This document shows, one piece after another, positions 8,236-18,211 of a stretch of 62,691 bases of DNA (positions are counted from its first letter, which is position 1; every line of letters starts with the position of its first letter). The DNA is from Kineococcus rubinsiae (GTDB lineage: Bacteria > Actinomycetota > Actinomycetes > Actinomycetales > Kineococcaceae), in the NCBI RefSeq assembly GCF_011839805.1, contig NZ_VWPY01000023.1, positions 1 through 62,691 of the forward strand, read 5' to 3'. Under the pieces are notes generated by a model, which was not told where the DNA came from, did not search any database, and was given only the letters and a program-made list of their open reading frames with translations. The position numbers and the translations under genes were made by a program.

Positions 8236-10409
8236 CGCAGCACCTCCTCCCCGCGCTGCGCCTCGGCCGCCGCGCGCTTCTCCGCCGCGGTCGCCACGAG
8301 GCCGGCCGGCTCGGTGAGCCGCGAGCGCACGGCCGGGACCTCCGTGGTCGGCAGCGACCCGGCCCGCACCGCCCGCGCGACGACCACGGCGGCGTTCGCG
8401 AGGACGACGAGCACGAGCACGGCGAAGACCGACTGCAGGACGCCGTTGACGGTCGAGTTCGTCACGACCTGCTGCATCTGCGCCGCGTCCTTCGCGGGCG
8501 CCAGGAGCGTCCCCGCGTCGAGGGCGTCGGCGTAGCGCGAGCGCTGCGCGAAGTACCCGATCGCCGGGTTGTCGGAGAACACCTTCTGCCAGCTCGCGGT
8601 CATGGTGGTGATGAGGTCCCACACCAGCGGGACGCCCGGCACCCACGCGTAGCGCAGCCGGCCGTGCTTGATCAGCAGCGTCGTGACGAGCGTCAGCGCG
8701 ATCGCCGCGAGCAGCTGGTTGGCGATGCCGAACAGCGGGAAGAGCTGGTTGATGCCGCCCAGCGGGTCGGTGACGCCCACGTAGAGGAAGTAGCCCCACG
8801 CGGCCACGACGACCGCGCTGGCCAGGAGGTTCGCGGGACGCCACGACAGGTCCCCGAACCGCTTCCACACGTTGCCGACGGTGTCCTGCAGCATGAACCG
8901 GCCCACCCGGGTCCCCGCGTCGACGGCGGTGAGGATGAACAGGGCCTCGAACATGATCGCGAAGTGGTACCAGAACGCTTGCAGCCCACCGCCGAACGCC
9001 TGGTGGAACACCTGGGAGATGCCCAGCGCGAGCGCCGGGGCGCCGCCCGTGCGGGAGACGAGGTTCGGCTCCTGCACCGCGGCCGCGGCGGCCGTGAGGG
9101 CGTCGGGGCTCGTCGGGAACCCGAGGCCCGTGACGAACTCCGCGGCCGTCGCGGCGGTGCCGCCCGTCGCCCCGGCCGGGGAGTTGACCGCGAAGTAGAG
9201 GCCCTGGTCGATGACCGAGGCCGCGATGAGCGCGCTGATGGCGACGAAGCTCTCCATGAGCATGCCGCCGTAGCCGATGAGCCGGACCTGGCGCTCCTTG
9301 GCGACCATCTTCGGCGTGGTGCCGGAGGCGATGAGGGCGTGGAACCCGGACAGCGCGCCGCAGGCGATGGTGATGAACACGAACGGGAACAGGGAGCCCG
9401 CGAAGACCGGGCCGTTGCCCTCCCGGGCGAAGCTCGTGACGGCCTCGTTGGCGAGGACGGGCCGGGCCACCAGCAGGCTCGCGGCGAGCAGCAGGATGAC
9501 GCCGATCTTCATGAAGGTCGAGAGGTAGTCGCGCGGGGTGAGCAGCAGCCAGACCGGCAGGACGGAGGCGACGAACCCGTACACGACGAGGGCGACGACG
9601 AGCGTCTCCTTGCTCAGCGTCAGGCCGTCGGCCAGGCCGAGCTGCTCGACGTAGCCGCCGCCGACGATGGCGGCGAGCAGCAGGACGACGCCGATGCCCG
9701 TGGCCTCCAGCACCCGGCCCGGGCGCAGGAACCGGAGGTAGACGCCCATGAACAGCGCGATCGGGATGGTCAGCGCGATGGAGAACACGCCCCACGGCGA
9801 CTCGGCCAGCGCGTTGACGACGATCAGCGCGAGCACCGCCAGGATGATGATCATGATGGCGAACACGGCGATGAGGGCCGCGATCCCGCCGACCAGCCCG
9901 ATCTCCTCGCGGACCATCTGGCCGAGGCTCTTGCCGTCGCGGCGCATCGAGAAGAACAGCACCGTGAGGTCCTGCACCGCGCCGGCGAACACGACGCCGA
10001 CGACGATCCAGATCGTGCCGGGCAGGTAGCCCATCTGGGCCGCGAGGACGGGACCGACGAGCGGCCCGGCGCCCGCGATCGCGGCGAAGTGGTGCCCGAA
10101 CAGCACCCGGCGGTCGGTGACCTCGAAGTCGACGCCGTTGTGCAGGCGCTCGGCGGGCGTCGCGCGGCTGTCGTCCGCGCGCAGCACCCGGTAGGTGATG
10201 AACCGCGCGTAGAAGCGGTAGGCGATCGCGTACGAGGCGAGGGCGGCGAAGAGGATCCACAGCGCGCTGACGGCCTCCCCGCGGGCCAGGGCCAGCACCG
10301 TCCAGGCGACGGCACCGACGAGGGCGACGAGCGTCCAGACGACGATCGAGCGGATGCGGTGCGAGCGCGTGGCGCCCGGGTGGTCCTGGGTGGTGGTCCG
10401 GCTGGACAC
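8232..10409 (-). CDS. cstA: Carbon starvation protein CstA (pyruvate/peptide carrier)
   Basis: The 725-residue polytopic membrane protein has an N-terminal CstA domain (about residues 30-420; YRFYARFITYRVLRAD, FGHHFAAIAGAGPLVGPVLAAQMGYLPG) and a CstA_5TM C-terminal part (about 450-610). Around 16 membrane helices are visible. Relatives CstA and BtsT of E. coli import pyruvate or peptides during nutrient limitation. Length matches the family. The downstream ybdD overlaps it. The 107-bp upstream gap should hold the promoter; no CRP-type site is obvious. Confidence 0.96.
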   Translation of the reverse strand: MSSRTTTQDHPGATRSHRIRSIVVWTLVALVGAVAWTVLALARGEAVSALWILFAALASYAIAYRFYARFITYRVLRADDSRATPAERLHNGVDFEVTDRRVLFGHHFAAIAGAGPLVGPVLAAQMGYLPGTIWIVVGVVFAGAVQDLTVLFFSMRRDGKSLGQMVREEIGLVGGIAALIAVFAIMIIILAVLALIVVNALAESPWGVFSIALTIPIALFMGVYLRFLRPGRVLEATGIGVVLLLAAIVGGGYVEQLGLADGLTLSKETLVVALVVYGFVASVLPVWLLLTPRDYLSTFMKIGVILLLAASLLVARPVLANEAVTSFAREGNGPVFAGSLFPFVFITIACGALSGFHALIASGTTPKMVAKERQVRLIGYGGMLMESFVAISALIAASVIDQGLYFAVNSPAGATGGTAATAAEFVTGLGFPTSPDALTAAAAAVQEPNLVSRTGGAPALALGISQVFHQAFGGGLQAFWYHFAIMFEALFILTAVDAGTRVGRFMLQDTVGNVWKRFGDLSWRPANLLASAVVVAAWGYFLYVGVTDPLGGINQLFPLFGIANQLLAAIALTLVTTLLIKHGRLRYAWVPGVPLVWDLITTMTASWQKVFSDNPAIGYFAQRSRYADALDAGTLLAPAKDAAQMQQVVTNSTVNGVLQSVFAVLVLVVLANAAVVVARAVRAGSLPTTEVPAVRSRLTEPAGLVATAAEKRAAAEAQRGEEVLR

Positions 10410-10516
10410 GACCGCCTCCTCGCGGTGGTTCCGTCACGGCTCCTTCGCCGCCTGACGGACCGATCCTGTCCACCTGTGCGTCCGCTGTCACGCCGACGGG
10501 CCCGGCGCGGTGCGGC

Positions 10517-11302
10517 TCAGGGCCGGGTGAGACCGCCGTACAGCTCCGGGCGGCGGTCGGCGAGGTAGGGGTTGGCCTCCTGCTGCTCGGCGACCACGGC
10601 CGGGTCGATGCTCGCGTAGAGCAGCACGTCACCGTGCCCCGCCGCGGCGAGCACCTCACCCGACGGCCCGACCACGCTGCTGCTGCCGACGTACTCCAGC
10701 GAGCCCTCGCGCCCGTCGTGGTTGACGTAGGCGACGTAGACCTGGTTCTCCCAGGCCCGGACCCGGATGAGCTGGTCGGCGACGAAGCCGAACGGCTCCA
10801 TCTGCGCGGTGGGCACGAGGACCACGTGGGCGCCCCCGGCGGCCGCGGCCCGCACCGACTCGGGGAACTCGACGTCGTAGCAGATGAGCAGCGCGATCCG
10901 GACGTCCGCGAGGTCCACGAGGGTTACCAGCTCGTCGCCCGCGGCGAAGACGGCGCGGTCCAGGGCCCCGAAGAGGTGCGCCTTGCGGTGGCGGGCCAGC
11001 AGGGCGCCGTCGGGCCCGACCAGCGCGGCGGTGTTGTAGCAGGCGGCGCCGTCCAGCTCGGGCAGGCCGGCGACGACGGCGATCGCGTGCCGGCGGGCGA
11101 TCTCCGCCACGCGGGCCAGCAGGTCCTCGCGGGCGAGCTCGTGCACCAGCTCGCCGATGTCGTAGCCCGTCACGAACATCTCGTCGGTGACGAGCAGGTC
11201 GGCGCCGTGGGCGGCGGCCTCGGCGCAGGCCGCGTCGAGCGCCGCGAGGTTGGCCTCGACGTCGCCGGGCGTCCCCGCGGCCTGCAGGCAGGCGATCTGC
11301 AC
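10517..11302 (-). CDS. Carbon-nitrogen hydrolase (nitrilase superfamily amidase)
   Basis: The product is 261 residues from GTG 11302, which has GGAGGG six bases upstream; the frame is open much further upstream but that region is antisense to the fusion gene. The Glu-Lys-Cys triad is present: Glu in LLVTDEMFVTGY, Lys in RHRKAHLFG and Cys in ALLICYDVEFPE. The enzyme hydrolyses an amide or nitrile in the cytosol; omega-amidase or N-carbamoyl-type substrates are possible. It is divergent from the acyl-CoA-reductase fusion, with a 96-bp shared promoter region. Confidence 0.93.
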   Translation of the reverse strand: MQIACLQAAGTPGDVEANLAALDAACAEAAAHGADLLVTDEMFVTGYDIGELVHELAREDLLARVAEIARRHAIAVVAGLPELDGAACYNTAALVGPDGALLARHRKAHLFGALDRAVFAAGDELVTLVDLADVRIALLICYDVEFPESVRAAAAGGAHVVLVPTAQMEPFGFVADQLIRVRAWENQVYVAYVNHDGREGSLEYVGSSSVVGPSGEVLAAAGHGDVLLYASIDPAVVAEQQEANPYLADRRPELYGGLTRP

Positions 11303-11398
11303 GTGACTCCCTCCGCCGGGGCCCCGGCGGCCCCCCGGGCGGAAGCGTAGGCGCGCGGGCGCACGGCGGGGGCCGCGGCTCGTGGTTGGATTCCTCGC

Positions 11399-13693
11399 GT
11401 GCGATTGGCTGAGCAGCTCGACGGCAAGCGGTTCCTCCTGACGGGGGTCACCGGGTTCATCGGCGAGGCGCTCATGCAGCGCCTGCTCGTGGACCTGCCG
11501 GGCACCAGCGTGGTCGCGCTGGTCCGGCCCAAGCCCGGGCAGAGCGGTGAGGACCGGCTGCGCTCGGTCCTGCGCAAGGGGATCTTCCACGCCGCGGGCG
11601 ACGCCGACTCCCTGCTCGCCACACGCGTCGAGGCCCTCGAGGGCGACCTGGCCGCGGTGCCGGAGCTGCCCGCGGGCATCGACGTGGTCGTCCACTGCGC
11701 CGGTGACGTGTCCTTCGACCCGAAGATCCAGGACGCCTTCACGACCAACGTCGTCGGCACCCGCCTGCTCGTCGAGCGGACGCTGGCCGCGGCGGAGGCC
11801 GAGGGCCGCGCGATCCACTACGTGCACATCTCCACGGCCTACGTCGGCGGCCGCCGCCGGGGCGCGGTCCCCGAGCGGGCCGTGGACCACACCGTCGACT
11901 GGCGCACCGAGACCGAGGCCGGCCTGCGCCTGGCCGCGCGCATCGAGGAGGACTCCCGCCTGGACGCCCAGCTGCGCCGCTTCCTGCGCGCCGCCGAGCG
12001 CGACCACGGCCGGGCGGGCCCGCTGAGCGTGGCCGCCGGCGCCGAGGAGCGGCGCCAGCAGTGGGTCGCGGAGCAGCAGAAGGCGGCCGGCAAGGAGCGC
12101 GGGCGCACGCTGGGCTGGACCGACTGCTACACGTTCACGAAGTCGATGGGCGAGCGCGCCGTGGAGGAGCTGTCGGCGCCGTTCATCCCGACGACGATCC
12201 TGCGCCCGAGCATCGTGGAGTCGGCCCTCAAGCACCCGCACCCGGGGTGGATCGAGGGCTTCAAGATGGCCGAGCCGATCATCCTGGCCTACGGGCGCGG
12301 GGAGCTGACCGAGTTCCCGGCCGCCCCCGACTCGGTCGTCGACATCGTCCCCATCGACCACGTCGTCAACGCGATCCTCAAGGCCTCGGCCACCCCGCCG
12401 CCGCTGTCGCAGCCCGCCTACTACCACGTGTCGTCGGGCAACCGGAACCCCGCGACCTTCCGGGACCTCTACGAGCACGTGCGGGCGTACTTCACCGACC
12501 ACCCCTTCGACTCCTCCCCCGAGGTCCTGCCGACGTGGGACTTCCCCGGTGTCGACAAGGTGGAGCGGCAGGTGCGCACCGGTGAGCGCCTGGCCCGGAT
12601 CGGGGACCGCGTGCTGGCCCTGGCCCCGCGCTCGGAGCGGGTGCGCTCGGCCTCGCGCCGCATCGACAAGGCCCGCGACCAGGTCGAGTTCGCCCGCCGC
12701 TACATGGACCTGTACCGCGCCTACACCGAGGCCGAGCTGCGCCTCGTCGACGACAACACGCTGGCGCTGCACCGCTCGCTGGACCCGGCCGACGTCGACC
12801 TCTTCGGCTTCGACACCGCCGTCGTGGACTGGACGGAGTACTTCGAGAAGACGCACTGCCCGTCGGTCACGACGCAGATGCGCAAGTACGAGGAGATCCG
12901 CCGCCGCCGCAAGCAGACCGAGGTCACCGGCCCGCGCACGCTGCGGCCCGTCGCCGAGGGCGCCGCCCCGGTCCTGGCCGTCTTCGACCTCGCGGGCACG
13001 CTCATGCCCGGCACCGTCGTCGACACCTACCTCGCGCTGCGGCTGTCCGAGCTCGACGCCCCTGCCCGCGTCCGCGAGTTCGCGCGCATCGTGCGGCACC
13101 TGCCGGGCTGGATCGCCGCCGAGCGCCGCGACCGCGGCAGCTTCCTGCGGTCGCTCTTCCGGGGCTACGCGGGGGCCGACCTCGACGCGCTGGAGGCCTA
13201 CGTCGACGACGTGTTCGCGCCGGGCTTCCTGGAGCAGGTCAGCTCCGACGCGCTGCGCCGCATCCAGGCCCACCGCGACGCGGGGCACCGCACCGTGCTC
13301 ATGACCGGCGACGTGCGGATGGTGACCCGGCCGCTGTCGGCGCTGTTCGACGAGATCGTCTGCACGGACCTCGACGAGGAGCTCGACGCCGAGGGCCACC
13401 GCCGCGCCAGCGGCTTCCTCACCTCGCCCCCGCTGGTCGGCGAGGCCCGCGCGGCCTGGGTGCGCCGCTACGCCGAGGTGGAGGGGGCGGACCTGGCGGC
13501 GAGCTACGCCTACGCCGACTCCCACTCGGACCTGCCGCTGCTGAAGACGGTCGGCAACCCCACGGCCGTCTCCCCCGACGTCCCGCTGTTCCGCGCGGCG
13601 CGGGCCGCGCGCTGGCCCGTGGCCGACTGGGCCGCGAGCTCGGCGACGTTCCGGCTGCGCCTGCCGCAGCAGGTGCTCGCGGGCACCGACTGA
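11399..13693 (+). CDS. Fatty acyl-CoA reductase-like (NAD_binding_4) / HAD-IB fusion protein
   Basis: The 764-residue two-domain protein has an N-terminal 'male sterility' SDR domain with TGVTGFIG nucleotide motif (residues 17-24), long insertions and YTFTK active site (Tyr244, Lys248). A reductase-type C-terminal segment follows (about 370-500), then an HAD-IB domain from about 525 (FDLAGTL, Asp530; ADSHSDLPLL motif IV). The HAD acid/base Asp is Ala532 and the usual GEGK lysine is absent (GEAR), so phosphatase activity is doubtful. It is followed by a PlsC acyltransferase gene, suggesting long-chain lipid or wax/phospholipid synthesis. Starts at GTG 11399. Confidence 0.88.
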   Translation: MRLAEQLDGKRFLLTGVTGFIGEALMQRLLVDLPGTSVVALVRPKPGQSGEDRLRSVLRKGIFHAAGDADSLLATRVEALEGDLAAVPELPAGIDVVVHCAGDVSFDPKIQDAFTTNVVGTRLLVERTLAAAEAEGRAIHYVHISTAYVGGRRRGAVPERAVDHTVDWRTETEAGLRLAARIEEDSRLDAQLRRFLRAAERDHGRAGPLSVAAGAEERRQQWVAEQQKAAGKERGRTLGWTDCYTFTKSMGERAVEELSAPFIPTTILRPSIVESALKHPHPGWIEGFKMAEPIILAYGRGELTEFPAAPDSVVDIVPIDHVVNAILKASATPPPLSQPAYYHVSSGNRNPATFRDLYEHVRAYFTDHPFDSSPEVLPTWDFPGVDKVERQVRTGERLARIGDRVLALAPRSERVRSASRRIDKARDQVEFARRYMDLYRAYTEAELRLVDDNTLALHRSLDPADVDLFGFDTAVVDWTEYFEKTHCPSVTTQMRKYEEIRRRRKQTEVTGPRTLRPVAEGAAPVLAVFDLAGTLMPGTVVDTYLALRLSELDAPARVREFARIVRHLPGWIAAERRDRGSFLRSLFRGYAGADLDALEAYVDDVFAPGFLEQVSSDALRRIQAHRDAGHRTVLMTGDVRMVTRPLSALFDEIVCTDLDEELDAEGHRRASGFLTSPPLVGEARAAWVRRYAEVEGADLAASYAYADSHSDLPLLKTVGNPTAVSPDVPLFRAARAARWPVADWAASSATFRLRLPQQVLAGTD

Positions 13694-13712
13694 CCGCCCA
13701 CCACCCGAACCG

Positions 13713-13734
13713 CGGGCGCCGCACCCGGCGCCCG
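13713..13734. terminator. Short GC hairpin after the fusion gene
   Basis: CGGGCGCC-GCACCC-GGCGCCCG is a perfect 8-bp stem 19 bp after the fusion stop codon. It could end or attenuate transcription before the acyltransferase gene. No U-tract is present, as usual in this GC range. Confidence 0.45.
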
Positions 13735-13826
13735 GCGGGCGGCGCGGGGGGCCCGTGGAAGGATGCCCCCGTGCTCCCGCCACCGACGCTGAACGCGCCC
13801 GGAGCCGTGCGCGAGGAGGTCCGCTG

Positions 13827-14504
13827 ATGACGAGGGACGACCAGCACAAGGTCCACCGCAACGACTGGGTCCGCTCGGGGCCCGCCACGCTCGTGCGTTC
13901 GGGCCTGCAGCGCGCGCTGCTGGGCCCGCTGATGCGCGCCGAGCTGCGCATCGCCGTGCACGGCGCCGAGAAGCTGGACGCGATCGGCGGCCCGGCCGTC
14001 CTGGTCGCCAACCACTCCTCCCACCTCGATGCCCCGGTGATCCTCGAGGCGCTGGGGGCCCGCCGCCGGCGCCGCGTGGCCATTGCGGCCGCCGCGGACT
14101 ACTTCTTCGACGTGTGGTGGCGCGCGGCCCCCTCGGGCCTCGTCATCGGCACCTTCCCGCTCGAGCGGCGCGGCGGCCGCGGCCCCAACACCTCCGCGCA
14201 GCTGCTGCACGACGGCTGGAGCCTCGTGATCTTCGCCGAGGGCGGGCGCAGCTACACCGGCGAGATGCGCCCCTTCAAGAAGGGCGCGGCCTACCTCGCG
14301 CTCGACGCGGGCGTCCCCGTCGTGCCGATGGCGCTGCGCGGGACGTACGAGGCGATGCCCCCGAAGAAGAACTGGCCCGTCAAGGGGCGCCCCGCCGTCT
14401 CGGTGACGTTCGGCGACCCCCTGCACGGGCTGCCCGGCGAGCGCGCCGGCGACTTCACCCCGCGCATCCAGGACGCCGTCGCGAAGCTGCTCGCCGACAG
14501 CTGA
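13827..14504 (+). CDS. 1-acyl-glycerol-3-phosphate acyltransferase family (PlsC-like)
   Basis: The 225-residue protein starts at ATG 13827, chosen because GAGGAGGT lies eight bases upstream; an open frame extends to 13755 without a good start. It has the acyltransferase motif NHSSHLD (HX4D), the FAEGGRS motif (EGxRS) and the VPMALRGTY substrate/membrane motif. It transfers acyl groups from acyl-CoA/ACP to a lysophospholipid or related hydroxyl acceptor at the membrane. It follows the acyl-CoA-reductase/HAD fusion, with which it likely forms a lipid-synthesis unit. Confidence 0.93.
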   Translation: MTRDDQHKVHRNDWVRSGPATLVRSGLQRALLGPLMRAELRIAVHGAEKLDAIGGPAVLVANHSSHLDAPVILEALGARRRRRVAIAAAADYFFDVWWRAAPSGLVIGTFPLERRGGRGPNTSAQLLHDGWSLVIFAEGGRSYTGEMRPFKKGAAYLALDAGVPVVPMALRGTYEAMPPKKNWPVKGRPAVSVTFGDPLHGLPGERAGDFTPRIQDAVAKLLADS

Positions 14505-14704
14505 GCCGCCCGCGGCCCGGCCCGGGACGCGTGTGACGCGTGGGGCCGGCGGGGCGTCGTGCCCGTGAGACCTTGGCCACACCGCGCCCCCGATCCGCGC
14601 AGCGGCGGGGCCCCCGCATCACGGAGCGGACACGGGACGGTGTACGGGAGGGCTCTGCCTTGTTACGGTTCCCCCGTTCCCGGCACTGCTGGGGACACGG
14701 CCGC

Positions 14705-15560
<856 letters not shown>

Positions 15561-15603
15561 CCCGCGCCGCTCGCGCCGGCCGGACCGGCGCGCAGGCCTG
15601 AGC

Positions 15604-15647
15604 ACGCACGAGAGCCCCGGACCGTGCGGTCCGGGGCTCTCGTGCGT
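15604..15647. terminator. 20-bp perfect-stem bidirectional terminator
   Basis: ACGCACGAGAGCCCCGGACC pairs perfectly with 15628-15647 around a GTGC loop. It lies between the convergent Rpf and M6-protease genes. The GAGAGCCCCGG core recurs in hairpins at 18144 and 20072. Confidence 0.9.
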
Positions 15648-15678
15648 CCGCTCCTCGCGGCCGCGGTCGGGGTGGGGG

Positions 15679-17955
15679 TCAGCCCACCCGCACCTGCATG
15701 AAGGAGTCGCGGGCGCTGGTGCTCACGACGGTGATCTTCGTGCCCGTCCTCGGCACGTCCACACCGGACCAGCCGTCGGCGTCCGGCTGCTCACCCGGGG
15801 CGACGTACCAGTCCCGGGTGTCGTCGAACGTCGCCACGGCGGGCAGGCCGCCGTAGGTGCCGGCCCGGCCGGTGTCCGGGTCGTGCAGGGTGAAGCGGTC
15901 CGTGGCCTGCAGGCCGAAGGTGGAGTCGTGCGACTGCACCCGCGGCCGCCAGCTCTCGCCGTTGGTCCGGTTCGTGCCCTCGTCGTCGGTGGGCTCGTAC
16001 AGCAGGCCCGGGTGCGCGTCGACGGGGAGGACGAGCCCCCCACCGGGGTGGGCGCCGACGTTGTTGTCGGCGTACTGGCTGTTCCAGTAGGTGACGAGCA
16101 GGCCGTCCTGGTAGGGGTAGCGCTCGGCGTGGTCCGGGTGGGCCGGGTCGCCGAAGTTGTACGGACCGGTGGCCAGGCTGGCGTCGAAGCCGCGGTACTG
16201 GCGGTACTCGGCCAGGTAGGCGTTGAAGAACGACTCGGTGCTGGTGCCGGTGCTGAGGGTGAAGCCGTCCAGCGTCCAGCTCGTCACCGGCGTCGAGCCG
16301 AAGGAGACCGCGTCGACCTGCAGGCCGGGTTCCGTCGCCGCGCCGTCGGTCCAGTACCGGAAGCCGACCAGCGCACCGGCGGGCACGCCGGTCAGGGACG
16401 CGGTCAGGTCCACCCACTGCCCACCGGTGGTCCCGGTGATGCCCTGCCCGGAGTTCTGGCCGTTCGGGTCGGTGGTGGTGGAGCGGTTCGTCGGCAGGGA
16501 CGTGAACGTCTTCCCGCCGTCGGTCGAGTACACGGCGTAGGCGTAGTCCCAGTCCTGCTCGATCTGGTACCTCACCTTCGCGCTCAGCGTCGTGGCCCCC
16601 GCGGGCAGCGGTGCGAGCATGGTGTTGTCCAGGTCGTCACCGGCACCGGAGTACCAGAAGTCGCGCCCCTCGAACGGGGTGCCGATCGTGGTGGTGACCT
16701 GCCTGTCGGGCAGCTGCACGAGCAGCGCCTGCGCCTGCTTGGTGTTCGCCTCGGCCGGGCCCAGCTTGGTGTTCACCTTCGCACCGGGCGCCACGGTCTC
16801 GTGGTTCAGCCAGCCCAGCTGCAGCTTCTCCCAGGCGCCCATGTGCATCGGCTCGGTGCCGATGCCGTCCGCGGGACGTCCGCTGTTGCCGTAGGAGCCG
16901 GACGACATCAGCGACCAGAAGGCCGTGGAGTTCTCGGCCCCGCCGGAGTTGCCGGAGGTGTCGTACAGGTCGGGCAGGCCCAGGTCGTGGCCGAACTCGT
17001 GGGAGAAGACGCCGACGCCGCCGTTCTCGGGTTCGACGGTGTAGTCGCCGACCCAGTACTTCGACTGCCCGATGCGGGTGCCGCCGAGCGCGACGGTCTT
17101 GCCGCCGACCGTCGGGCCGGCGGTGCCGGTGCGGTTGGTCTGGTTGTACCAGCGGTGCGACCAGATCGCGGCCTGCCCCAGGGCGCCGCCGCCGACCTCC
17201 TCGCCCTCGCCCGCGTGGACGGCCTGGAAGTGGTCGATGTAGCCGTCCGGCTCGTCGAAGTTCCCGTCACCGTCGAAGTCGTAGCGGTCCCACTGGTCGA
17301 AGCGGGAGAGTTCCTGGTCGATCTGGGCGACCGTCCGGCCGGCGGCGAGCTGCTTCGCGTACCAGCCGTTGAGCGAGTCGTTGACGAACGTCCACGCCGC
17401 ACGGTCGCCCAGCGCGTTGTCGCCGTAGGAGCGTCCGGTGCCGGGCACCCGCACCCAGTCGGTGACGGCCCCCTCGACCGTGTAGCGGCCGGAGGACACC
17501 TCGTCGTAGTAGTTGGCCATCGAGACGTCACCACCGGCCTGCGAGAACAGCAGGTCCTGGTAGTACGGCTGGGAGAAGTCGGCGGTCCAGATGGTCGTGT
17601 CGTCCACGGACCGGTCGGGCGCGGGGATCGCGTTGTGCGGCAGGTCGGAGAACTCCCCCAGGACGGTGAAGATCTGGTCGGTGTCCTCGCGGGCGAGCTC
17701 GACGTACTGCCCCTTGGCGACCTGCACGACGTCGTTGTCGCCCCGGGGGGTGGCCTCACCGGAGAGGACCTTCTCCAGGCCGGCGGCCCGGAGTTCGCGC
17801 TGCTTGTCGCTGAGGGGGCTGGGGAGGTCGTCGACGCGCCCGCTCCCCTGCGGGCCGGCGGTGCTGGTGCGCTCTGCGCTGGGGGCTGCGGCGGCGACCG
17901 CCGGGGTGACCACGACCAGCGCGGCACCCAGGACGGCGCACAGAGTTCTTCTCAC
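15679..17955 (-). CDS. Secreted M6-family metalloprotease (immune inhibitor A-like)
   Basis: The 758-residue exoprotease has a signal peptide (about residues 1-24), a propeptide-like N-terminal region, and a peptidase M6 catalytic domain with the zinc motif HEFGHDLGLPD at 319-329 (HExxHxxGxxD). A DGDGNFDEPDGYIDHF calcium-type loop is upstream. After that comes a beta-rich MAM/jelly-roll-like region (about 430-570) and a C-terminal Bacteroides/Bacillus InhA-like domain. It would degrade extracellular proteins. It is monocistronic, flanked on both sides by members of the same terminator family. Confidence 0.95.
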   Translation of the reverse strand: MRRTLCAVLGAALVVVTPAVAAAAPSAERTSTAGPQGSGRVDDLPSPLSDKQRELRAAGLEKVLSGEATPRGDNDVVQVAKGQYVELAREDTDQIFTVLGEFSDLPHNAIPAPDRSVDDTTIWTADFSQPYYQDLLFSQAGGDVSMANYYDEVSSGRYTVEGAVTDWVRVPGTGRSYGDNALGDRAAWTFVNDSLNGWYAKQLAAGRTVAQIDQELSRFDQWDRYDFDGDGNFDEPDGYIDHFQAVHAGEGEEVGGGALGQAAIWSHRWYNQTNRTGTAGPTVGGKTVALGGTRIGQSKYWVGDYTVEPENGGVGVFSHEFGHDLGLPDLYDTSGNSGGAENSTAFWSLMSSGSYGNSGRPADGIGTEPMHMGAWEKLQLGWLNHETVAPGAKVNTKLGPAEANTKQAQALLVQLPDRQVTTTIGTPFEGRDFWYSGAGDDLDNTMLAPLPAGATTLSAKVRYQIEQDWDYAYAVYSTDGGKTFTSLPTNRSTTTDPNGQNSGQGITGTTGGQWVDLTASLTGVPAGALVGFRYWTDGAATEPGLQVDAVSFGSTPVTSWTLDGFTLSTGTSTESFFNAYLAEYRQYRGFDASLATGPYNFGDPAHPDHAERYPYQDGLLVTYWNSQYADNNVGAHPGGGLVLPVDAHPGLLYEPTDDEGTNRTNGESWRPRVQSHDSTFGLQATDRFTLHDPDTGRAGTYGGLPAVATFDDTRDWYVAPGEQPDADGWSGVDVPRTGTKITVVSTSARDSFMQVRVG

Positions 17956-18143
17956 GGAACGTCTCTCCTGGTGTCTGGGCCCGGTAGCGCTGGACGGTGC
18001 ACCAGCGGTCCTGCCGAGCGGACGCCACCCTAGGACGGTTCACAGCTGGATCACATCCCGTGACACGCTGTTGACCACCGGCGTGTCGCCGCACCCGACC
18101 CGCGGACGTCGGAGACCGCGCCCGGCCCGGCGCGGGCCTGAGG

Positions 18144-18187
18144 ACGCACGAGAGCCCCGGACCTCGCGGTCCGGGGCTCTCGTGCGT
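18144..18187. terminator. Second copy of the 20-bp GAGAGCCCCGG terminator
   Basis: The stem arms are identical to those at 15604-15647; only the loop differs (TCGC). It lies between the M6-protease upstream region and the DUF892 gene's end, so it probably ends the minus-strand DUF892 transcript before the protease promoter. Confidence 0.88.
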
Positions 18188-18211
18188 GCCGCCGGCGGGC
18201 GGGCGCGCCCC

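Noticed and set aside
10517-14083. Minus-strand open frame of 1188 codons containing the nitrilase at its end
   Set aside because: Only the last 261 residues are a real protein; the rest is antisense to the acyl-CoA-reductase fusion and acyltransferase.
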